From contig JAEYYZ010000128.1 in assembly GCA_023428185.1 (NCBI GenBank), positions 1 through 12,673 on the forward strand: 12,673 nt of DNA, given 5' to 3'. Under the pieces are notes generated by a model. That model saw nothing but the letters and a program-made list of their open reading frames with translations. It had not been told where the DNA came from and ran no database searches. Shown piece after piece: positions 1 through 7,481 of this stretch; position 1 is the stretch's first letter, and the number at the start of each line of letters is the position of its first letter. The position numbers and the translations under genes were made by a program. Source of the DNA: Actinomycetes bacterium. GTDB lineage: Bacteria; Actinomycetota; Actinomycetes; Actinomycetales; Demequinaceae.

Positions 1-224
1 GTGATGGACCACGCGGGCAGGGTGCCACTGGACCGCATGAGTCGGGGTGCGGCGCTTTCGCAACGCAAAGGCGGCTCCCACCACACAGCGGCACAGTCGT
101 CGCACCAGCGCACGTCGACGAGTCCGCAACCCGGGCAGGCCACAGGAACTATGAGGCGTGCGAGGTCCGTCGCCGCCTTGGTGGCGGCGCGCCACACGTG
201 ACCGTCCATTCCACGGTGAGACAT
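1..224 (-). CDS. comF: ComF-family phosphoribosyltransferase-like protein, N-terminal part (runs off window edge)
   Basis: This is the first 74 codons of a gene read on the minus strand and cut by the window edge. The translation contains a Cys4 zinc-finger-like motif, C30-P-G-C33 and C41-D-D-C44, followed by W-W-E-P-P. This is the typical N-terminal ribbon of ComF/GntX-type proteins, which carry a phosphoribosyltransferase fold in the missing C-terminal part. ComF acts in DNA uptake in competent bacteria, but most actinobacterial members are uncharacterised. Its position downstream of lpqB matches the usual actinobacterial order. Two in-frame ATGs exist, at 224 and 209, after an in-frame TAG; neither has a Shine-Dalgarno. 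I prefer 224 because a -10-like CAGCAT lies exactly 6 nt upstream, as in a leaderless gene. The family call rests on the finger and context only, since the PRPP-binding motif is outside the window. Confidence 0.75.
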   Translation of the reverse strand, partial: MSHRGMDGHVWRAATKAATDLARLIVPVACPGCGLVDVRWCDDCAAVWWEPPLRCESAAPRLMRSSGTLPAWSI

Positions 225-345
225 CTACCGATGCTGGACGGAACAAGGTGGCAACTGATGGATAGTGCCGCATCCGCAGGGACTAGAGACCACCTCGAAC
301 GCCTGGGCACGACGACGCCCGCCGGCAACTCCCTCACACGCGGTC
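225..345. other. Intergenic region between lpqB and the comF-like gene
   Basis: About 120 bases without a credible gene separate the end of lpqB from the start of the comF-like gene, both on the minus strand. Read on the minus strand it holds a weak GC hairpin, GGGC-8 nt-GCCC near 307-322, with no T run after it. A perfect but widely spaced GAGACC/GGTCTC pair lies at 286-291 and 342-347. Neither is a convincing intrinsic terminator. The gap is larger than any other between co-directional genes here, which suggests that comF has its own promoter rather than belonging to the mtrA operon. Confidence 0.5.
231..236 (-). promoter_or_regulatory. Candidate -10 hexamer for a leaderless comF-like transcript
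   Basis: Read on the minus strand, CAGCAT occupies positions -12 to -7 relative to the A of the ATG at 224. It has the A at -11 and T at -7 that matter most in bacterial -10 elements. There is no Shine-Dalgarno before this ATG, so transcription could begin at the start codon. No -35 match stands out. The same placement is seen for mtrA and the spoIIM gene. Confidence 0.3.
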
Positions 346-2082
346 TCATCCCGCAAAGGCAATATCCGTCACTCCTTGCTCGCGCGGCGCCCAACTATTG
401 CCGGACCGCACATGGAGCTCGCCAGTCTCCGTAACCGCCACCAATGTCCGATCTCCGAACCTCACCGAGAGTGCCACCGCGCCCGTCAAGGTCGAGACCT
501 CGAGAGTTCGCCCGCCCACTGTCGCCTGAAACACATCGCCCGCATCTTCACCGAGGACCATGAAACTCGTGGTGTCGTTCCACGAGACATCGACGGATTG
601 ACGCACGCTCGGCGCCAAGGCCAAGGGCTCGCCGAGCGAGATGGGCACGCCCGCGGCGTCACGGACAATCGCCGCTACCTCCACGATCTGCTGATTTGAG
701 GCTCGCGAAAGCACCACCAGGCGGGTGCCGTCACGTGAGACAGCTATCGATTGAACGGATCTGCCGGACAGCCACGGTGCCGCAATGCTGAGACTTGTGC
801 CGCCCTCGGCATCGGGGGCAAACGCAAGCAGTGTTCCCGTGGACGTCTGCGCGGTGGTGAATAGCCAACCGAATCGGTCAAAAGAAGGACCCACCAAGCC
901 CCCACCCTCCACCACCAACTCCGCGTCGATGAGTTCTTCCGGTGCTGGCGCCGCCGGGTCGTATGCGATGAACTCTGCCCGGCGACTGGGCGCGTCTGTC
1001 AGCCACACGCCCACAGCCGTCACGTAGGCAGCGCGCGCTCCGTCATAGGACATCGCGAGGTTCCGTGCATCCAGTGGCATCGCCCCGGCTTCATCATCAG
1101 TGACGGACAGTGCTGTCCCGTCCCACACACCAAAGCGACCTGCGGCGATGACGGCGGCTGCCTCGTCCGGAATCGGAGCGTGCCCCAACTGCGGTTGCTC
1201 CAGAGCGGTGAGCGCCACGCCACCCACCGTGGTTTCCACACGCGAGACCGAAGGCAGTTGCCCCAGCGTCATCGCCATCTGTTCTGCGGCAAGTGCCCGT
1301 TCGTCGGCTGTGCCGGCAGAGCCTGCCGCAAGGGAGACGTGCGCCACGCCATCGGTCACCACCACCGCTTCCACTGCCAAGGACGACGTTGCGGGGAAGC
1401 CGGTCACCACGGCGTCGGCGATCCACGGCGACGGGCCCGTGATGAGCTCGCGCGCAGCCAAGGTGGCGATTTGGTCGTTGTTGGCGAACCACCGCACCTC
1501 CGGCGCCGCAACCGTGAGGTCGGTGGTCGCAAAGGTGAGTGCCACAGGCTTGAAGTACCGCACAAAGTTCGCTTCCGAGATGATGATCCCGTTATCAAGC
1601 CCAGTGATGCGGTACTCGCCGTTCGCATCAGGTGCCACCGTGAACTCCATGATCTGACGCACATCGGGCGCACTCTCGGTCATGATTCCGGACTCATCCA
1701 CCACGGCCGCGATGGGCAGGCTGTACGTCACAACCCCGGACTCTTCGTTTGGGGTGAGCGTGGCCTGGCGGGAGTCAAAGACTGTGACCTTCTCCAGCGG
1801 CTCCCAGTTGATTGCCGCTTCGCCGGCGAGGAATTCGCGCGCGATATCAAAGCCTGTTACCGCCCCGCCGGCCGATGCCGTGAGGAAGCCCTGGACTATC
1901 GACAATTGGCTGTCGCCTGGCTGGGGTCCTTGCAGAATCGGCAATACCGGCTCGGGCGTCACGATGCCACCGTCGCCCACGCGCACCGGGCCGGTGGTGG
2001 GGATGCCTTGGCACCCCGCCAGCACAAGGACCGCGATGAGTGCCGCCACGAGGCGTGGTCGGCCGAACGCGCGCGTGGTCAT
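346..2082 (-). CDS. lpqB: Lipoprotein LpqB, partner of the MtrAB two-component system
   Basis: A 578-residue lipoprotein. The N-terminus has basic residues, a hydrophobic stretch and the lipobox L-A-G-C with the lipidated Cys at position 24, so it should sit on the outer face of the cytoplasmic membrane. Residues about 195-290 look like a GerMN (sporulation/spore germination) domain, preceded by the LpqB N-terminal region; residues about 310-578 are repetitive beta-rich sequence consistent with a propeller. In Mycobacterium, LpqB is reported to bind the extracellular part of MtrB and tune MtrA phosphorylation. The reading frame stays open upstream to 2238, but the true start is the ATG at 2082: it gives the signal peptide, overlaps the mtrB stop as ATGA and has a strong AAGGAGG 6 nt upstream. 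Length and order (mtrA-mtrB-lpqB) are normal for the family. Confidence 0.95.
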   Translation of the reverse strand: MTTRAFGRPRLVAALIAVLVLAGCQGIPTTGPVRVGDGGIVTPEPVLPILQGPQPGDSQLSIVQGFLTASAGGAVTGFDIAREFLAGEAAINWEPLEKVTVFDSRQATLTPNEESGVVTYSLPIAAVVDESGIMTESAPDVRQIMEFTVAPDANGEYRITGLDNGIIISEANFVRYFKPVALTFATTDLTVAAPEVRWFANNDQIATLAARELITGPSPWIADAVVTGFPATSSLAVEAVVVTDGVAHVSLAAGSAGTADERALAAEQMAMTLGQLPSVSRVETTVGGVALTALEQPQLGHAPIPDEAAAVIAAGRFGVWDGTALSVTDDEAGAMPLDARNLAMSYDGARAAYVTAVGVWLTDAPSRRAEFIAYDPAAPAPEELIDAELVVEGGGLVGPSFDRFGWLFTTAQTSTGTLLAFAPDAEGGTSLSIAAPWLSGRSVQSIAVSRDGTRLVVLSRASNQQIVEVAAIVRDAAGVPISLGEPLALAPSVRQSVDVSWNDTTSFMVLGEDAGDVFQATVGGRTLEVSTLTGAVALSVRFGDRTLVAVTETGELHVRSGNSWAPREQGVTDIAFAG

Positions 2083-3707
2083 CGCGAGCCTCCTTGAGGG
2101 CTGAGCTCCACAACCTCGCCCAACTCGAGAAAGTCTTCCTCTTGCATGGCCAGCAGGAGCGGATGACGGATTCCGAGGCCGCGGGACGTGCGCGGGAGCA
2201 TGAGTCGGAAACTTGCCCCCTCCCCGGGCGCTCCCCACGCCTCGAGTGCGCCTTCATGCAATTGGGCGTCTTCCTTGGCAATAGAGAGCCCTAGACCGGT
2301 GCCACCCATGGTGCGCGCCCTGGCGGGGTCGGCCCGCCAGAACCTGTCGAACACGCGTTCCACTTGAGCGGCGGAAAGTCCCACTCCGTAGTCGCGCACC
2401 ACCACTCCCACGGTGCGCCCGGTGGATGCCACACCAATGTCCACGGGCTTGCCTTGGGCATGTTCAATGGCGTTGGCGAGAAGGTTGCGAACAATGCGAC
2501 TTACACGTGGCCGGTCCATGGATGCCACGTGATCGCCCGGAGCAATCCACAACCTCAATTCCACGCCCACGCCCTTTGCTGGGTACGCCATGCCCTCCGC
2601 TTGGTCTCGCACAATGTCGGCGAGGTCGTGTTCTTCAAAGTCCAGTTGTGCGGCACCCGCGTCGATGCGCGAGATCTCCAGCAAGTCGGCAAGCAGCGCC
2701 TCGAACCGGTCAAGCTGATTGCCCAACAGTTCCGCCGACCGCGCCACCTCTGGGGGGAAGCCGTCCCTCGCGTCGTACAACACGTCCGATGCCATGCGAA
2801 TGGTGGTGAGGGGCGTCCTGAGTTCGTGGGAGACGTCGCTCACGAACCGGCGCTGCAGACGTGACAGTCCTTCCATGCGCGTGATTTGGCGTTGCAATGA
2901 CTCGGCCATTTCGTTGAACGTCGCCGCTAGCGTGGCCATCTCGTCGTTGCCCTTGACGTCCATGCGTTCGGTGAGTTTGCCCTCCGCGAGCCGGGCGGCC
3001 ACTTGAGCGGCATCACGCACTGGCCGCACGGCCTGCGAGGTGACAAACCAGGTCATGAACAGCACGAGTGCCACGAGCGCGCCCGCACCCAAAGCGAGGA
3101 TGCGCAGAATGAGTTCGAGGGTGTCTTGCTCGGCTTCCAGCGAGTAGACAAAGTAGAGCTCGTACGCCCCTGCGTTGCGGATATCCAGTGGCGCCCCCAC
3201 CACCACTGCTGGCGGGCCCTCTGGCAAGCGCGCGTTTTGCCAGAACTGACCGCCTTCCGGTTCCACTGCGGCACGCATGTCTGGGGTAATGAGAGTGACG
3301 AGGCGCGGGTCCGAGGTGCCCGTCAGGATGGGCACTCCTGACTCGTTGCTGGGATCGCGAAGCAGCACCAATCCGCGCGTATCGCCGCCTACGAGGCCAA
3401 GAGACTCGAGTACGTCGTTGACGAGTTGCTGGTAGTCGCCTGGGGTCTCGGCGGGTGAGGCATCGACACGGTCTTGTGCCGCTGCGACATCTCTGGCGGC
3501 TTCGGCGAGGATGCGCTCTACACGTTTGTCCACCAAGCCGTCACGGATCTGACTGGTGACGTACGCACCCAGCAATGCCACTGCGGAGAGCCCGACTACC
3601 AACGTGGAACTCACCACGCGCAAACTGAGCGAGCGCGTCCACCACAGCCACGCTCGCCGTGCTGGCGCGAGGATTGCGAGGCCCACCGCGCGCGGGCCTG
3701 CCATCAC
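2079..3707 (-). CDS. mtrB: Sensor histidine kinase MtrB
   Basis: A 542-residue membrane histidine kinase that phosphorylates MtrA. Counted from the GTG at 3707: transmembrane segment about 31-53, extracytoplasmic sensor region about 54-198, second transmembrane segment about 200-222, HAMP linker about 220-275, then the dimerisation/phosphoacceptor domain with the H-box D-V-S-H-E-L-R-T-P-L (His294). The catalytic domain shows the N-box (Asn408, Asn412), the G1 box D-Y-G-V-G at 439 and the G2 box G-G-T-G-L-G-L-S at 468, so all kinase motifs are intact. A short tail of about 35 residues follows the ATPase domain. The start is ambiguous: GTG at 3707 (GTGA overlap with the mtrA stop) or ATG at 3704 (TGATG overlap), one codon apart, with no clear SD; both imply translational coupling to mtrA. 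In the family MtrB is septum-associated and links MtrA output to cell division and wall hydrolase expression. Confidence 0.96.
   Translation of the reverse strand: MMAGPRAVGLAILAPARRAWLWWTRSLSLRVVSSTLVVGLSAVALLGAYVTSQIRDGLVDKRVERILAEAARDVAAAQDRVDASPAETPGDYQQLVNDVLESLGLVGGDTRGLVLLRDPSNESGVPILTGTSDPRLVTLITPDMRAAVEPEGGQFWQNARLPEGPPAVVVGAPLDIRNAGAYELYFVYSLEAEQDTLELILRILALGAGALVALVLFMTWFVTSQAVRPVRDAAQVAARLAEGKLTERMDVKGNDEMATLAATFNEMAESLQRQITRMEGLSRLQRRFVSDVSHELRTPLTTIRMASDVLYDARDGFPPEVARSAELLGNQLDRFEALLADLLEISRIDAGAAQLDFEEHDLADIVRDQAEGMAYPAKGVGVELRLWIAPGDHVASMDRPRVSRIVRNLLANAIEHAQGKPVDIGVASTGRTVGVVVRDYGVGLSAAQVERVFDRFWRADPARARTMGGTGLGLSIAKEDAQLHEGALEAWGAPGEGASFRLMLPRTSRGLGIRHPLLLAMQEEDFLELGEVVELSPQGGSR
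2089..2095 (-). promoter_or_regulatory. Strong Shine-Dalgarno deciding the lpqB start
   Basis: AAGGAGG on the minus strand lies 6 nt before the ATG at 2082 and inside the last codons of mtrB. It fixes the lpqB start well inside the longest open frame and indicates independent or re-initiating translation at the ATGA junction. Confidence 0.8.
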
Positions 3708-4384
3708 GAGGAAGTGCCCGCTTTGTAACCAACGCCGCGCACCGTCACCACGATCTCTGGGTTCTCAGGGTCCTTTTCGATCTTGGCGCGCAAGCGTTGC
3801 ACGTGGACGTTCACCAAGCGAGTGTCCGCCGCATGGCGGTAACCCCACACGTCCTCCAGCAACACCTCGCGCGAGAACACCTGGCCCGGAGAGCGAGCAA
3901 GGGTGACCAACACGTCGAACTCAAGGGGCGTCAGTTGGATCACTTCGCCATTGCGGGTCACGCGGTGACCCGTCACATCGATTTCTAGGTCCGCAATGCG
4001 TACCACAGCGGGGACCGCGTTGTCGTTGCGCCGTAGCCGTGCACGCACGCGCGCAATGAGCTCGCGGGGCTTGAAGGGCTTGGGAATGTAGTCGTCGGCG
4101 CCGGACTCCAAGCCCAAGACCACGTCTACCGTGTCTGACTTGGCGGTCAACATGATGATGGGCACGCCAGACTCCGCGCGAATCTCCCGGCAAATGTCGA
4201 TTCCAGACTTTCCAGGCAGCATCAAGTCCAGTAGCACCACGTCTGGACTCTCGTCGCGAAACACCTGCAACGCCCTGTCGCCGTGGTCGCAAAACACGGG
4301 TTCAAAGCCATCGCCACGCAACACGATGCCCGTCATCTCCGCTACCGCGGGGTCATCGTCGACCACCAGGATCTTCGCTGTCAT
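3704..4384 (-). CDS. mtrA: Response regulator MtrA (OmpR/PhoB type)
   Basis: A 226-residue DNA-binding response regulator. The receiver domain (about 1-120) has the acidic pocket D9-D10-D11, the phosphoacceptor Asp53 in L-L-D-L-M-L-P-G, Thr80 and the conserved Lys102 in P-K-P-F. A winged-helix OmpR-type domain follows at about 130-226, ending R-G-V-G-Y-K-A-G. Length and sequence are close to mycobacterial MtrA, which controls dnaA/oriC activity, RipA-type peptidoglycan hydrolases and division genes. It is the first gene of mtrA-mtrB-lpqB and diverges from the MoxR-associated cluster. The ATG at 4384 is the only possible start: an in-frame TGA lies six codons upstream with no ATG, GTG or TTG between. 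It has no Shine-Dalgarno; a -10-like CATCAT 6 nt upstream suggests a leaderless message. A single GGTCACC at 4401-4407 resembles half of a MtrA-type GTCAC repeat and could hint at autoregulation, but this is weak. Confidence 0.96.
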   Translation of the reverse strand: MTAKILVVDDDPAVAEMTGIVLRGDGFEPVFCDHGDRALQVFRDESPDVVLLDLMLPGKSGIDICREIRAESGVPIIMLTAKSDTVDVVLGLESGADDYIPKPFKPRELIARVRARLRRNDNAVPAVVRIADLEIDVTGHRVTRNGEVIQLTPLEFDVLVTLARSPGQVFSREVLLEDVWGYRHAADTRLVNVHVQRLRAKIEKDPENPEIVVTVRGVGYKAGTSS

Positions 4385-4390
4385 ATGGCC

Positions 4391-4396
4391 ATGATG
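4391..4396 (-). promoter_or_regulatory. Candidate -10 hexamer for a leaderless mtrA transcript
   Basis: CATCAT on the minus strand occupies -12 to -7 relative to the mtrA ATG at 4384. The start codon is fixed by an upstream stop and has no Shine-Dalgarno, so a transcript beginning at the ATG is a simple explanation. No convincing -35 element is visible. The placement matches the hexamers before the comF-like and spoIIM starts. Confidence 0.35.
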
Positions 4397-4439
4397 CCAC
4401 GGTCACCCTGGACGCCCTCGACTACTCGGTGGCGCATGG

Positions 4440-4463
4440 CAAGATGGGCGCGAGAAGGGGAGG
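4440..4463 (+). promoter_or_regulatory. Candidate -10 and Shine-Dalgarno for the MoxR-associated operon
   Basis: CAAGAT at 4440-4445 is a -10-like hexamer with a weak TCGACT at 4418-4423 as possible -35 (16 bp spacing). A purine-rich GGGGAGG at 4457-4463 follows and ends 4 nt before the GTG at 4468. This would give a short leader of about 16 nt. The ribosome binding site is the firmer part; the promoter is inferred from position and loose similarity. Confidence 0.35.
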
Positions 4464-4467
4464 CACT

Positions 4468-5610
4468 GTGGACAACGTTCCAGGCACCAACGGCGAGTGG
4501 GCTGCGCCCGGAACAAGCGCGCCCCAGGCACCACCGCCACCCACCACCGCGCATCCACTCCCGGCTACCGCGGCGCCCCCGCTTACCTCTGCCGCACCCC
4601 CGCCGGTGAGCCCACGCGCGAGCGCCTCAACCCCGCACACGGCACCCTTGACGTACCGTTCGTGGCAACCCGGCATCGTCGCCCTGCGACCGCTCACCTT
4701 TGGGGACTTCCTCACCGTGCCCTTCAAGGCGTTTCGATTCAACCGCGCGGTCCTGGTGGGCGGGCCCACGCTGTTCACTCTCCTCAGCGCCGCCACCACA
4801 GTGGTGGCGGGCTGGCTGTTGATCCGCGACCCACAACTAGGATTCTCGGACTTTGATCCGGACTTCCGAGGCATAGAAGTGTCCACTGTGATCGCGCTGA
4901 TCGTGGCGGTGCTGTCGTGGTTTGCGGCCGACATGTTCGCCACGGCGATCGTGTTGCCAGGGATAGCGCGAGCCGTCCTTGGGGAGAAGATATCCCTCGC
5001 TCAAGCGTGGAAGTCGCTCGTTCCGCGCATTCCTCAATTGCTGTTGCTGTACGTCATCGTGGGTGCAGCCACACTGCTGGTGAGCCTCCTGGCACTGATT
5101 CCCATGATCATCGGCATCGTGCAAGACAACCCCGGCCTCGCGGCCATCGGCTGGCTGTTGTACTTCGTACTCTTGCTGCCGCTCGCCGTGGTGTTGGGCG
5201 TGTACCTGCCCGCTGCGCGCGGTGCTCTGGTGCTGGAACGAGTCTCTGCGGTGGCATCTCTGCGACGCGGCGTGCACCTCATGAAGAAGCGGTTCTGGTG
5301 GACAGTGCTCATCTTGGTGGTGTGTGTCACCATCCTGGGTTTTGTCTCGCAAATTGTGCAGACCGCTGCCCAGGTGGTGTGGTTCGTCGTGATCGCCGCG
5401 GCCCCTGAGGACGCGCTCGTCATGGGAATTGCCTTTGCCGCGAGTTATGGGGTGGCTTTGGTCTTGAGCAACATCGTCACGTACGCCTTCTTGGGTTCGG
5501 TGTACTCCTTGCTGTATATCGACGGGCGTATGCGGCGCGAAGGATTCGAGGTTGAACTCGCGCGTGCGGCAGAGGCCCGTCATCAGCGGGCCAGCGTGGT
5601 GGTGGGCTAA
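4468..5610 (+). CDS. Multi-pass membrane protein with GPDPase-membrane-like domain (Rv3689-like)
   Basis: A 380-residue integral membrane protein. Residues about 11-60 are a Pro/Ala/Thr-rich, probably disordered cytoplasmic tail. About six hydrophobic segments follow (near 93-117, 138-164, 191-216, 222-244, 277-305, 318-350), then a charged C-terminus with Y-I-D-G-R-M-R-R-E-G-F, a motif I recognise in actinobacterial proteins annotated 'glycerophosphoryl diester phosphodiesterase membrane domain'. No catalytic phosphodiesterase domain is present, so I do not call it an enzyme. It is first in a plus-strand run with the next gene starting 3 nt after its stop, which ties it to the DUF4129/DUF4350/MoxR/DUF58 genes. 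I chose the GTG at 4468 because of the GGGGAGG before it; the frame is open from a GTG at 4429, giving 13 extra residues, but that start has no ribosome site. Function is unknown. Confidence 0.85.
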   Translation: MDNVPGTNGEWAAPGTSAPQAPPPPTTAHPLPATAAPPLTSAAPPPVSPRASASTPHTAPLTYRSWQPGIVALRPLTFGDFLTVPFKAFRFNRAVLVGGPTLFTLLSAATTVVAGWLLIRDPQLGFSDFDPDFRGIEVSTVIALIVAVLSWFAADMFATAIVLPGIARAVLGEKISLAQAWKSLVPRIPQLLLLYVIVGAATLLVSLLALIPMIIGIVQDNPGLAAIGWLLYFVLLLPLAVVLGVYLPAARGALVLERVSAVASLRRGVHLMKKRFWWTVLILVVCVTILGFVSQIVQTAAQVVWFVVIAAAPEDALVMGIAFAASYGVALVLSNIVTYAFLGSVYSLLYIDGRMRREGFEVELARAAEARHQRASVVVG

Positions 5611-5613
5611 CGC

Positions 5614-6258
5614 ATGCATGTTCGCCTGCCGTTTGCGATTCCTATTGAGCCAGACGCGGAGACCGCACGGCGCTGGCTCGAGGAAGAGCTCAGCAAGCCG
5701 CAATACCAAGAGCGCCCGGCCGGATGGTTCCAACGCCTGCAGGCATGGATCAACGATGTCATTGAACGGTTGTTCTCCTTTGGCGAGGGTGCCGGGGGGT
5801 TTGGAGTCTCGGGCGGGCTCGTTGTAGGCCTCTTGATTGCCGGCGCAGCCATCGCGATCTTGGTCCTCATCCTGGGGCCGTTACGTAGTTCCCGAACCCG
5901 CCGCAAGTCAGCGAGCGTCTTTGACGATGACGACAGAGAGGCTGTTGACATCCGCGCTGCGGCAGTGGCAGCCGCCGATCGTCAAGACTGGACTCAAGCT
6001 GTGGTGGAGCGATTCCGCGCCCTCGTGCGGTCGGTGGAGGAACGCGGCCTGATCTCGGTGGTACCCGGCATGACCGCCGCAGAATTCGCCCAGGCAGTGG
6101 GCCTGCGCCTTGAGGCGCACTACGAAGACTTGTACCGGTGCTCCGACATCTTTGATGGCGTGCGGTACGGGCATAACACGGCCACCAGGGAACTGTACGA
6201 GTTTGTCAGCCGCGTGGACGATGCCGTGGCGCAAGCCCGGATCGAGGTGCGTTCGTGA
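5614..6258 (+). CDS. DUF4129 domain membrane protein (Rv3690-like)
   Basis: A 214-residue protein with one clear transmembrane segment at about 67-90. The N-terminal 65 residues include an amphipathic stretch (R-R-W-L-E-E-E-L; W-F-Q-R-L-Q-A-W-I) and the cytoplasmic C-terminal part, about 120-205, matches DUF4129 in style: W-T-Q-A-V-V-E-R-F-R-A-L, then P-G-M-T-A-A-E-F-A and F-D-G-V-R-Y-G. In this family DUF4129 is almost always encoded with MoxR and DUF58 genes; some DUF4129 domains are fused to transglutaminases, but none is present here. It starts 3 nt after the preceding gene and overlaps the next by 4 nt (GTGA), so it is inside an operon. The ATG at 5614 has only a weak GGTGG upstream, consistent with coupling. 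No enzymatic motif is visible; I infer a structural or adaptor role. Confidence 0.88.
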   Translation: MHVRLPFAIPIEPDAETARRWLEEELSKPQYQERPAGWFQRLQAWINDVIERLFSFGEGAGGFGVSGGLVVGLLIAGAAIAILVLILGPLRSSRTRRKSASVFDDDDREAVDIRAAAVAAADRQDWTQAVVERFRALVRSVEERGLISVVPGMTAAEFAQAVGLRLEAHYEDLYRCSDIFDGVRYGHNTATRELYEFVSRVDDAVAQARIEVRS

Positions 6259-7481
6259 CAGCCGCCGCGACTCAGGAGTACCAGCGCGCCGCGCAGGCAC
6301 CGAGCGTCCGCACCCAATTGCGTCGCTCGCGTCTGGGGCTGGCGCTGGGGGCCATCTTTGTTCTCATGGTGGCGATCATTGGCCTCACTGGAACTGAAGA
6401 AAACTCCGTGCCTCTGTCCACTGCCAATCCGGGTCCGTTGGGCGCCATGGCGGTAGCGGAAGTGGCTCGGGCGCAAGGGCTTGAATTGCGGGAAGTGGAC
6501 AGGCTGAGCGCGGCGCGCATCACCGCACCTGCACGTACCACCTTGGTGATCGCCGACGGCGCGTACCTCCAAGCCTTCCAAGCCCAATCCATCGTGGACT
6601 ACCCGGGGGACGTTGTGGTGTTGGGTTCAGGCGACGCCGTAGCCTCCGCACTCGGCATGGAGCTCACTTCCTTGTGGGCAGACGCGGGCGTGGACGACGC
6701 CCAGTGCGCCGACCCTCACGCCACCGCTGCGGCCTCCATCAGCTCCAACGGCCAGTACCTCACCGGCTCCTTGACCCACGGTGCCACCGGGTGTTTTGAA
6801 CGAACCGAGGGTGGCTTTGGGTACGTGGTGATACCTCACGGTGAGTTCACCATCACCTTGGTAGCAGACGGGATCATCGCTACCAACGACTATGTGGCAC
6901 GCGAAGGCAACGGCGCGCTCGTATTGCGCGCCATCGGAAAGCATGACAAGGCCGTGTGGTACGTGGGTTCCTTCTACGACTCGAGCACGTTGACCTGGAC
7001 GCAACCCAGTGACGGGGGCACCTCCGGCCCAGGTGGGCCTTCGGCGAGCGATGTGGGCGCAAGCCCCGACTTCCTCCCCCCTGGCACCGGCAATGCCCTT
7101 TACGGGCTCGGGGTGGCGCTCATCGCGGTGGCTCTATGGCGAGCCCGACGCTTTGGCGCCCTCGTCACCGAGCCCCTTCCGGTGGTCATTCGGGCTTCGG
7201 AAGCGACGCGCGGCCGAGCGCGCATGTACCGCGCGGCACGCGCTTACGGCAGGTCGGGCGCTTCGCTACGCGGAGCGGCGGCCGGGCGCATCGGCCGACG
7301 CTTGGGCGTCTCTCGCTACGACGGTAAAGAAGCTCTACTCGTGTCCATCTCCCGCGCAACCGGTCGCGAGTACCGGGATGTTGAGAGTCTGCTCTACGGG
7401 CCTGCGCCCGTTGATGAGTCAGCCATGATTGACCTGGCGCTTGCGCTGGACCAACTCGAAAGTGAGGTACACCGACTGTGA
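6255..7481 (+). CDS. DUF4350 domain membrane protein (Rv3691-like)
   Basis: A 408-residue protein with a transmembrane segment near 26-45, an extracytoplasmic region of about 230 residues and a second transmembrane segment near 280-297, then a basic cytoplasmic tail of about 110 residues. The region just after the first segment (about 52-125) has the DUF4350 pattern S-V-P-L-S-T-A-N-P-G-P-L-G followed by an alpha/beta layout seen in proteins of the ThuA/GldG-like group. Two cysteines, Cys151 and Cys180, lie in the predicted external domain and could form a disulfide. Gly/Ser/Pro-rich sequence (about 250-275) links that domain to the second membrane pass. The start is GTG at 6255, a GTGA overlap with the DUF4129 stop, with a GAGGTG upstream; the stop overlaps the moxR start the same way. 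It is probably an accessory membrane subunit or client of the MoxR ATPase; the biochemical role is not known. Confidence 0.88.
   Translation: MTAAATQEYQRAAQAPSVRTQLRRSRLGLALGAIFVLMVAIIGLTGTEENSVPLSTANPGPLGAMAVAEVARAQGLELREVDRLSAARITAPARTTLVIADGAYLQAFQAQSIVDYPGDVVVLGSGDAVASALGMELTSLWADAGVDDAQCADPHATAAASISSNGQYLTGSLTHGATGCFERTEGGFGYVVIPHGEFTITLVADGIIATNDYVAREGNGALVLRAIGKHDKAVWYVGSFYDSSTLTWTQPSDGGTSGPGGPSASDVGASPDFLPPGTGNALYGLGVALIAVALWRARRFGALVTEPLPVVIRASEATRGRARMYRAARAYGRSGASLRGAAAGRIGRRLGVSRYDGKEALLVSISRATGREYRDVESLLYGPAPVDESAMIDLALALDQLESEVHRL

Noticed and set aside
286..347. GAGACC/GGTCTC inverted pair as a terminator or operator downstream of lpqB
   Set aside because: The arms are only 6 bp, separated by 50 bases, and one covers the lpqB stop; this is likely by chance.
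1180..2097. A 305-codon plus-strand open frame inside lpqB
   Set aside because: Antisense to the convincing LpqB frame; no recognisable motif and no plausible promoter or ribosome site.
2083..2238. Longer lpqB start at 2238 (52 extra residues)
   Set aside because: It would bury the signal peptide and lipobox inside the protein and overlap mtrB by about 160 bases; the ATG at 2082 has AAGGAGG and an ATGA junction.
4401..4407. GGTCACC near mtrA as a MtrA autoregulatory box
   Set aside because: Only one half-site is present and reported MtrA sites are repeated; kept as a remark under mtrA, not called as a feature.
4429..4467. Upstream GTG start for the first gene of the MoxR cluster
   Set aside because: No ribosome site precedes it, while the GTG at 4468 has GGGGAGG just upstream.
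4837..5733. A 298-codon minus-strand open frame over the first gene of the MoxR cluster
   Set aside because: Antisense to a membrane protein with clear hydrophobic segments; composition is rich in His, Gln, Arg and Asp and it has no ribosome site.
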